NCBI GenBank assembly: GCA_030052745.1
Contig: JANBVO010000042.1
Span: 238,844-302,843 of the forward strand
DNA from: Pleurostoma richardsiae
Taxonomy: Eukaryota > Ascomycota > Sordariomycetes > Calosphaeriales > Pleurostomataceae
Direction: 5' to 3'
DNA: 64,000 nt
Positions 57,349-64,000 of the stretch are shown one piece after another. The stretch's first letter is position 1. Each line of letters starts with the position of its first letter. Made by a program: the position numbers and the translations under genes. A model generated the notes under the pieces. That model did no database searches, had not been told where the DNA came from, and worked only from the letters and a program-made list of their open reading frames with translations.

Positions 57349-58536
57349 CTACAACCCGGAGGCGGGGCCTACCCCGACGCCGCTCAGAGGTATACAGGCG
57401 CCGGCGCACGCATTGCTCCCGCCGACGGCGACGACAAACCTTTCCGGATCGCCAGCATTCACTTTGCCCGACTGGTCTGCGCCTCCTTCCGGCTGCACAT
57501 CGTCGTAGGCAAACGCGTAGCCTTTGCCGTCGACACAAGCTTGGTGGACGATTCTGCTGTAGTGGTTTGTCGGCTCTCTCTTGTAGAACGTCGAGGGTTC
57601 CGATGGGTGCTCTTCGACGTCCAGCAGCGTTGACCGCTGAAACGCCGCAGCCAGGCGGGGGATAATAGCATTTCGCGTTTGTGACGACCCTGTCACGAAG
57701 GGGCCGCTGTTGCAGCCTAGCACATCGGCGCTCGTGGGCCGCAGGAAGGCCTCTCCGGCGATGACGAGCTCGTCTTTGTCGTTGACGCTTCCTTGGACAA
57801 CACCCTGCGACGCCTGGGTGTTGATCTTCAACTGGCAGCCTCCGCGGTGCGGATGGTATTTCCGCCACACTTCCTCGACCATGGGCTCAAAGTAGCCCTC
57901 GAAAGCGGCGCTGACCGCATTACCGTGAGTGGGACTCAGCGCACGCAGTGGCGGCTGCCCCTCTCTCTGCACAATTAGTTTATCCCACGGCCGGCCATCT
58001 TTGCGCGCCTGTGATCGCAGGCCCTCGCACACCCGGTCGAGCCCGTCGGCCTTCATGCCAGAGACATGCTGCACAGCGCCGCCCACCGTCTGCAGGGTGA
58101 GCGCGATTGGTAGTCTCGGCACGAAATCAACGTAACTGATGTTGGCGAACAGCTGGTCGTTGTTCAGTGTAAACTCGGCAAAGGCGAAGTCTACGTCAGC
58201 GTTGGGATCGCCAGGGTTGAGCACAGACGGCTCGACCAACGCGGGGCCTGGGTTGAGCAGGAAGGTGAGCTTGCCACGGCTGAACCATATCCGACCACCA
58301 GCCATCTGCGGTACAACAACCGTCGTTGTGTTACCAGGCGGCCCCAATGGGATCGCGCAGTCCTCTGCGAGCGGGGACCCGATGCACGGGGGTTCCTCCG
58401 GGAAGTACAGACCCTTGCCGTCGCCTTTGAGAAGGACACGGACCCCATTGTTCTGTAGAGATATGCCTGTAATATAGGCACACACCTCGCTAGAGTCGGT
58501 CTGATTCTGGAGTTGGACAGCCAGAGAGTCTGGCAT
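57349..58536 (-). CDS. GH64 endo-beta-1,3-glucanase (thaumatin-like fold)
   Basis: Hydrolyses beta-1,3-glucan to oligosaccharides. Single exon, 395 residues from ATG 58536. Family segments in order: LAVQLQNQTDSSEVCAYITG, then GGRIWFSRGKLTFLLNPGPA and VEPSVLNPGDPNADVDFAFA. Next are EFTLNNDQLFANISYVDFV, then TNHYSRIVHQACVDGKGYAF and AYDDVQPEGGADQSGKVNAG. The acidic residues of the DADVDFAFAEFT and YVDF region fit the GH64 active-site cleft. No signal peptide, as in many fungal GH64 sequences of this subgroup, so secretion may be unconventional or the enzyme intracellular. The last 20 residues after VVAVGGSNACAGA are an extension. Coding GC is high, yet the AT-rich RIP block begins within about 100 bp of its start, leaving little room for a normal promoter. 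Confidence 0.9.
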   Translation of the reverse strand: MPDSLAVQLQNQTDSSEVCAYITGISLQNNGVRVLLKGDGKGLYFPEEPPCIGSPLAEDCAIPLGPPGNTTTVVVPQMAGGRIWFSRGKLTFLLNPGPALVEPSVLNPGDPNADVDFAFAEFTLNNDQLFANISYVDFVPRLPIALTLQTVGGAVQHVSGMKADGLDRVCEGLRSQARKDGRPWDKLIVQREGQPPLRALSPTHGNAVSAAFEGYFEPMVEEVWRKYHPHRGGCQLKINTQASQGVVQGSVNDKDELVIAGEAFLRPTSADVLGCNSGPFVTGSSQTRNAIIPRLAAAFQRSTLLDVEEHPSEPSTFYKREPTNHYSRIVHQACVDGKGYAFAYDDVQPEGGADQSGKVNAGDPERFVVAVGGSNACAGACIPLSGVGVGPASGL

Positions 58537-58851
58537 CTTCGCGCTCTCGCCCCTTTCTAAGCCGGCTCTTTTCAGTACGCTTTCGAGTTGACTGTAGTGG
58601 CGTAGGAGATTGTATTGAGCTAGATAAAGAAGAGTAATAAGAGAAATAGTTTATACGTTATAAAAATTTCTATTAACTTTAATTCTTTTATTTTTTAACT
58701 TTTTAAAATTTATTTATATAAAATAATACTAAAGTTAGTTTTATTTTTAAAATAATTTTAAATTAAATATAATTACTATTTAATTAATAATAATTTATAT
58801 AAAATCATTAAATTATAAAGTAACGACATTAGAAGTTATTTTACTAACTAT

Positions 58852-59019
58852 TATAAAATATATTATCTTTTTAAGATGAATAAACGTTAAAATAATTAAA
58901 GTAATTTTAAAATATTAAGATAAACTTTAATTAAATTCTAAGTAATTTAAAATAATTATATTTATAAATATTAAATTCTAAAATAATTAAACATTTTAAA
59001 ATAAAAATATTTAATTTTA
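58852..59019 (+). repeat. RIP-degraded LTR fragment
   Basis: About 165 bp aligning to the first 165 bp of the copia 5' LTR at 60363. Example: TAATTATATTTATAAATATT here against CAACTATATCTACAAATATT there. The differences are overwhelmingly C-to-T and G-to-A, including the terminal TG changed to TA. Either a truncated solo LTR or the end of a second element. Confidence 0.75.
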
Positions 59020-60362
59020 AATGGTTTTTTATTAATAATAACGTAGTATAAAGCCTTATTATTAATTAATATTAAAGAAAGGTATAAATTATTTAAAATA
59101 ATTAAAATATATTAAAGTTCTCTATTTATTTATTTTTATACTTTTTCTATCTACGTAATGCTTCTTTAATAAATTTTAAAGCTTAATTTTATCTTAAAAT
59201 TACTTTTTCCCTTCTTTTTTAATATAAAAGAATTAATGTATTCATAAAGTAAAAAAGAAAGATATAATATAAAAAGTAGTATATTATTAATTATAAAACT
59301 TTAAATTATTAGTTATTCTCTAAACGTCTAGCGGATAGCTTTAAAAAGAACCTATACAGGTCCCAAACCTTAAAAAAGGGCTGGCTAGTCACTGCTACAA
59401 TAAGTTAGTACTTATTACTTAAGTTAACACACAGGCAGTTAAAACTAACTACGTAAGAGTCTACATAGACTAAAGCATGACGTTCAAGTCAGGATATCAG
59501 GTAATATAGTAGTAAAAGCTTAATTCTCTATCTAAGATATCTATCTGCCAAGCCTACCTTATATAAGGTTAGGCTTAGCGTCTTACGTATTAGTTAAGTC
59601 TAGATACTCCTTAAGAGAGTACCTAGAATATTATAGTATACCCTTATTTAAATAAAAAGAAAAACAACGTTTTAGTTATTTAATTTAATGAAATCCCTAC
59701 CTTATTTATCTTACATTGTATTTCCTTCTTTTTATTAATTTTATAACTCTTTATTAAAGCTTATTAATTAATAATTGGGCCTAACTTTTTTCTTCTTAAC
59801 TCCACGTTTATTATAATTATCTTTTAGAAGGTTACGTTTTACTATTAAAATAGGAATACTAAAAATTAATATCGTAGAACTAATACCTCTTACTAATAAC
59901 TTCGACTTTAATTTAGGTATTTATTTAATTATAAAAGTAGCTTTGTTAACGTTTTTTTGAAAAGTACGGATTTCGGCTTTTATTTTATTAAAACGTACTA
60001 TTATTCTATTAATATCTTTAATTATATCGCGTATTTTATTTATAATTTTAGTTTATATTTATAAACTTTATACGTTATTATCGTATATCAAATTAAATTT
60101 CGTAAGCTTTTTATTAAAATAAACGACGTTCTCGTTAATTATCTTAATTTCACCGTCGAATCTTACTAAGTACTTCTTCGAAAAGCCCTTTTAATCGTTA
60201 AAACTTTTTTCAAAGCGTTTAACTTTACTCTCTGTATTTTTAACTTTTTTTTCGGTAAAGTTTACTTTATCTTATAACGCTTTAATTATTTTTATTATAT
60301 TAACGATTATATACTTTATTATTATATTATAACTAGTATCCGGTTATATTACTATTACGTTA

Positions 60363-60711
60363 TGTAAAATATATTACCTTTTTAGGTTTAATAAAACTTT
60401 AAAACAGTTAAAACAACTCTAAAACACTAGAATAGGCTCCAGCCGAATTCTAGGTAATCTAAAACAACTATATCTACAAATATTGAATTCTAAAACAACT
60501 AAACGTTCCGGAATAAAGATAACTAGTTTTATATTTCGGTAAGTAAGATATCCGGTTTCATATTTCGGTAAATAAGATATCCGGTTTTACAACTATTACA
60601 AATCCAAATTCAATAAGAATTATATATATCTAGAAGAAAGACTGTAGAATTAGAAAAATAGCTAGAGAGTATTACAATCTGAATCCATTTAACCCCTTAC
60701 CTACTTTAACA
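60363..60711 (+). repeat. 5' LTR of the copia element
   Basis: Begins TGTAAAATATATTACC and ends TTTAACA directly before the primer-binding site, so it has the expected TG...CA ends. Length about 349 bp. The start was fixed by alignment with the degraded copy at 58852. A 29-bp direct duplication lies inside. Confidence 0.75.
60532..60589 (+). repeat. 29-bp tandem duplication inside the LTR
   Basis: Two adjacent 29-nt copies beginning TATTTCGGTAA. They differ at only two positions, G-to-A and C-to-T, again RIP-type. Confidence 0.85.
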
Positions 60712-60723
60712 GGTTATGAGCCC
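60712..60723 (+). other. Primer-binding site complementary to initiator tRNA-Met anticodon stem-loop
   Basis: GGTTATGAGCCC immediately follows the LTR CA end. It is the complement of GGGCTCATAACC, the anticodon stem-loop of eukaryotic initiator tRNA-Met, as in Drosophila copia, which primes from a cleaved half-tRNA. It survived RIP and anchors the LTR boundary. Confidence 0.75.
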
Positions 60724-61295
60724 GGCTGCCCATACCTTTTACATCTAACAAGTCTATCTAATTACATTCAAGTTTTTAAACCTTATTTCACTTCAACCAA
60801 TCATATTACATTATTTTCCACGTTAAAATTAATTTATTTAATACGTTTTTATACTAATTACAAACACCTTTTATTATAAAATTGTACTCTTTTTCACGTT
60901 TTCTCCACGCCCCGTAACCCGATCACGTAATTTATAAGTATAATCAGAAGATAACTAGTTTATCTACTGTTTTATACTACAACTTGTTATAACGAAAAAA
61001 AATTCGAATTTTAGTAAGCAACTACAAATTAGAATTGTATAAAGAACGTAATTACAACTTTTATACAATCCTTAACTTTAACTACTTCTTAAAAATCGAA
61101 TATAAGAACCTTTTAACTATAAAAAATATATAATATAACTAATATATAATACTAATAATATCAGTTACCAACTTCCGAATCGGGTATAGCATCGATTTTT
61201 AAAATCGAAACGGAATCACTTTTCAAAATATAATACTATATAAAATCTCGACTATTAAATAAAAATACTAATAAATTAATTTATAACTATAAAAA

Positions 61296-62102
61296 ATATC
61301 TACCGAAAAAGTTTCTATCCAGAAACTTAAAGGCACTTCTAATTATAAAGTTTAAGCCCTTCGAACCACTACCTTCCTAACGAAAAAAAGCTTAAACGAT
61401 GCAATTAAAGCCGATAATTCAACCAACAACGCAAAAGCCCTTGTAACAATCCGTCTTCTAATAGAAAATAGCCCCCTACTGCAAATTCAACACCTAAATA
61501 CTACAAAATCGACCTAGAATTCCTTAAAAGATTTATATTCTTCAAAGGGATTTATATCGGAATTCCTTATTTATAAGGAATTCTTCGATTCCTACTTGTC
61601 TAAGTTTTCTTCTATAGAAGAATTCTTAAATAAAATAAAACAACTGTCAGACCAGTTGAAGGCTAAAAGCCTAGAATTACCTAAACAAGTAATAATTGTT
61701 TGGGTATTAAATAACTTATCTGAAACTTACGACGGATTTATATCTAACGTTACCTAAAACCTTAGAAATAATTCTAACGCTTACACGTTAGAAACGCTAT
61801 TTACATACCTTTTAAATAAATCTAGAAGACAGGAATTACGAGAATGTAATATCAACTCGATTGATAACGGTAATTACGCCTTTTATATTAAATATAAAGG
61901 TAAAAAGCTATATAAAATTATAAAAAGAAGGGTTTGTAAATACTACAAACTAACCTCATATAAAGTAAAGAACTGCTTCTTTCTATTCCCAGATAAAGCC
62001 CCAAAAGGCTAGAAATAGAAACAAAAGGAATTAACTAATTCCTCTTCCTAAAGTGACGAAAAATTATTTCATCCAAGGGATATTCGGGAAAACAACGAAG
62101 AA
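61296..62102 (+). pseudogene. gag region of the copia element
   Basis: Same frame as pol. Capsid-like sequence is readable: ALVTIRLLIENSPLLQIQHL, then IEEFLNKIKQLSDQLKAKSL and VLNNLSETYDGFISNV. A zinc knuckle lies at 61935-61976, where a Cys and the His of the CX2CX4HX4C box are now Tyr (TAC, TAT), the outcome of G-to-A or C-to-T change. In-frame stops are at 61353, 61515, 61755, 62010, 62016 and 62049. The likely start codon position (61296) reads ATA, consistent with a lost ATG. Confidence 0.8.
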
Positions 62103-64000
62103 GTGTTGTTTACCAACACTTCTACCCAAACAACTAAAGATTCGGATACAAGTTTAATCGATATTGACGACTTCGATATAAATAATATCGAATTTGAAGA
62201 TATAAAGGTATTTATAACTAATATCACTACTAATAACGAATTAATAACTAATAAAGAATTAAATAAACTAATCTCTTCTATTGATAATGTAAAAGAAAAT
62301 TTACGAAACTATAAGGTATTTAATATCCGTGAAAATATAAAATATAATATTAATTTTATATTAGACTGCGCTATAATAAGGTATATAGTTACGGATAAGA
62401 GTTATTTTTACTCGTTCTTTCCTTATAATAAAAGAGTTAATTAGGGAAATATAAAAACAATAGATATAAAAGGATATAGAAATGTATATATTGAATTTAT
62501 TGATTTTAAAATAAAAACTATATTAAAAAACTGTTTTTACATGTCTAAACTAGGTGTAAATCTAATATTACAAGGAAATCTTAATAAAGAAACTAAAACA
62601 ATTTTAACTTATACAAACGCTATCTTAATGCAAAATAATAAAATAATAACAAAAAGAAAGAAGATAGAAAACTTATACTATTTACTAGTTAAAATCATTA
62701 ATATAAAAGAATAAATCAACCAACTATTATATATAAAAGAAGATAATAGTATTTGGCACTAACGAATGGGTTATATAAACAATAACGTATTAAATAAATT
62801 AAAAGAATCTACTATTAGTTATAATAATAATAATAGCAATCATAATATAAATGATTGTAAAATATATATAAAAGCAAAGTTTACAAATAAAATAAATTAC
62901 AAAGTAAATAATAAACAATTAGATTACTTAGAAAAAGTAGCAAGTGATTTATACAGACAAATTAGACTATATATTTATGATAACTATAAATATTTTATTA
63001 CTTTCTTAGATAAATCTACTCGTTATTTAGAAGTAAAACTATTAAGAAATAAAAATAAAACCTTTAACGCTTTTTATAAATATAAACAAAGAGTAGAAAA
63101 TAATAAAAATAACTATAAAATAAGAATATTTGCTACAAATAACGGAAAGGAATTTATAAATAAACGATTTAAAACACACTTTACTGAAAATAGAATAATT
63201 CACCAGAATTCAGCACCTTATACTAAAGAACAAAACGGATTTATCGAACGAATAAATAGAACGTTATTAAATAAAGTTCGAGCTTTATTATATAATTCTA
63301 ACTTACCTTTCTATCTTTAGGGAGAAGCTTTATATACTACGGTATATTTATATAACCGTACACCTCATAGTGCAATAAACTATAAAACACCATATGAATT
63401 AAAAACAAAAGAAAAACCAGATATTACTAATATTAGAATATAGGGTTCTATTACCTTTTATAAAAATAAAAACGTACAAACTAAAAAACTAGACCCTAAA
63501 GCAAAAAAAGGAGTTCTAATAGGTTTTAGAACAAATCAATACCGTATTTAGGATTTAGAATTAAAAAGAGCTATATAGTCCAGAAACGTTAAAATCTTAG
63601 AAAATAAGTTTATCGAAAGTAATATAGATAACGATAAAATAAAAGGATTTCTAGAATCCTTTACAGATGAATTTATAGATTTAACTAGTAATAATAATAA
63701 TATATATGAAAATATACAAGAAGATATACAAAATCATAATACTTTGAGAAATTTTAAAGAATATCACCAAGATAATGATATAGATGAAATTGACGAACTA
63801 GCGTTAGTTTCGTTAACAAACAGTATAAATAATGAACCAAAAACATATAAACAAGCAATAACTAGTATAAATTCTAAAGAATAGATAAAAGGAATGATAA
63901 ATGAAATAATAAGTTTAGAAGACCAAAAAACTTATGAAATAATAGAAATACCTAAAGATGAAGAATTAAATATATTACGTGGAAAATGGGTATATAAACA
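62103..64000 (+). pseudogene. pol region (protease, integrase, start of reverse transcriptase) of the copia element
   Basis: Same frame as gag throughout. Protease-like FILDCAIIRYIVTDKSYF (about 62350), GAG-pre-integrase RMGYINNNVLNKLKE (62763), then the integrase core: TFLDKSTRYLEV (Asp), FATNNGKEF and NGFIERINRTL (Glu). In FATNNGKEF the second catalytic Asp appears replaced by Asn. YLYNRTPHSAINYKTPYEL follows. The end (GKWVYK) is the first reverse-transcriptase motif. In-frame stops: TAG 62442, TAA 62712, TAA 62760, and TAG at 63318, 63441, 63549, 63576 and 63882. Several of the TAG stops stand where copia proteins carry Trp. Inactive. Confidence 0.85.

Larger units (their letters stand above)
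58600..64000. other. AT-rich RIP-affected repeat block (runs past window end)
   Basis: Base composition changes abruptly at about 58.6 kb from balanced to strongly AT-rich and stays so to the end. The block holds an LTR fragment, a Ty1/copia element and unassigned AT-rich sequence. A less AT-rich island at about 59310-59650 (e.g. CAGGTCCCAAACC) has an unknown origin. A minus-strand stretch at 60188-59780 reads as a stop-riddled coding relic. Differences between repeat copies are almost all C-to-T or G-to-A, the RIP pattern, so the block is probably silent heterochromatin. Confidence 0.88.
60363..64000 (+). mobile_element. Ty1/copia LTR retrotransposon, RIP-inactivated, 3' end outside window
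   Basis: Order is 5' LTR (60363-60711), primer-binding site (60712-60723), leader, then one gag-pol frame from about 61296 to beyond 64000. Gag, protease, GAG-pre-integrase, integrase core and the beginning of reverse transcriptase are recognisable in that order. Integrase before reverse transcriptase is diagnostic of copia rather than gypsy. The frame contains at least 14 stops and no frameshift that I can find, so it decayed by point mutation only. It cannot encode a functional polyprotein. The 3' LTR is not in the window. Confidence 0.9.

Noticed and set aside
57257-57868. 203-codon Arg-rich ORF
   Set aside because: Alternate frame of the GC-rich 3' half of the GH64 gene.

Overview
The window is nuclear DNA from a filamentous ascomycete (Pezizomycotina, probably a Sordariomycete-like fungus; I cannot name the species). 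The evidence is short GT-AG introns of about 50-110 nt with CTRAC/TTGAC-type branch sites, fungal-only families (Zn2Cys6 regulators, a GH72 glucanosyltransferase, YTP1, a GH64 glucanase, fungal LysM and sulfotransferase families), and an AT-rich block with the mutation pattern of repeat-induced point mutation (RIP). Gene models were spliced by hand; exon joins were accepted only where reading phase and family similarity agreed. Family similarity comes from memory, not from a search.

Layout. 0-7 kb holds conserved housekeeping genes: the C-terminal half of the INO80 chromatin remodeller (+), a promethin/LDO-like lipid-droplet membrane protein (-) and a GPI-anchored GH72 glucanosyltransferase (-). 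7-20 kb is gene-poor, with only a Mn superoxide dismutase (-) and a Gfo/Idh/MocA oxidoreductase (-), plus simple repeats. 20-27 kb has a four-exon TauD/TfdA-type dioxygenase (-) and a six-exon Zn2Cys6 regulator (+). SEC72 (+) and a small conserved-looking protein (-) follow at 27.8-29.4 kb.

31-35 kb carries the most unusual feature, three diverged tandem copies of a small Cys/His-rich, probably zinc-binding protein family, all on the minus strand. 37.8-44.5 kb looks like a small accessory metabolic cluster: a P-loop sulfotransferase-like protein, a Zn2Cys6 regulator, a phytanoyl-CoA-dioxygenase-like enzyme and an MFS sugar-type transporter. The last two are divergent and share a promoter with seven CCGG sites in 115 bp. 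A membrane LysM protein, a bicovalent-FAD carbohydrate oxidase (AA7 type) and, divergent from it, a decayed lactonase follow. YTP1 (+), an ARMT1/DUF89 phosphatase (-) and a GH64 beta-1,3-glucanase (-) complete the gene-bearing part.

From about 58.6 kb to the end, base composition collapses into AT-rich sequence. It contains an LTR fragment and a Ty1/copia element (5' LTR, half-tRNA-type primer-binding site, gag-pol) whose single reading frame has at least 14 in-frame TAG/TAA stops and no frameshift seen over about 2.7 kb, the expected footprint of RIP. The GH64 gene sits right at the edge of this block.
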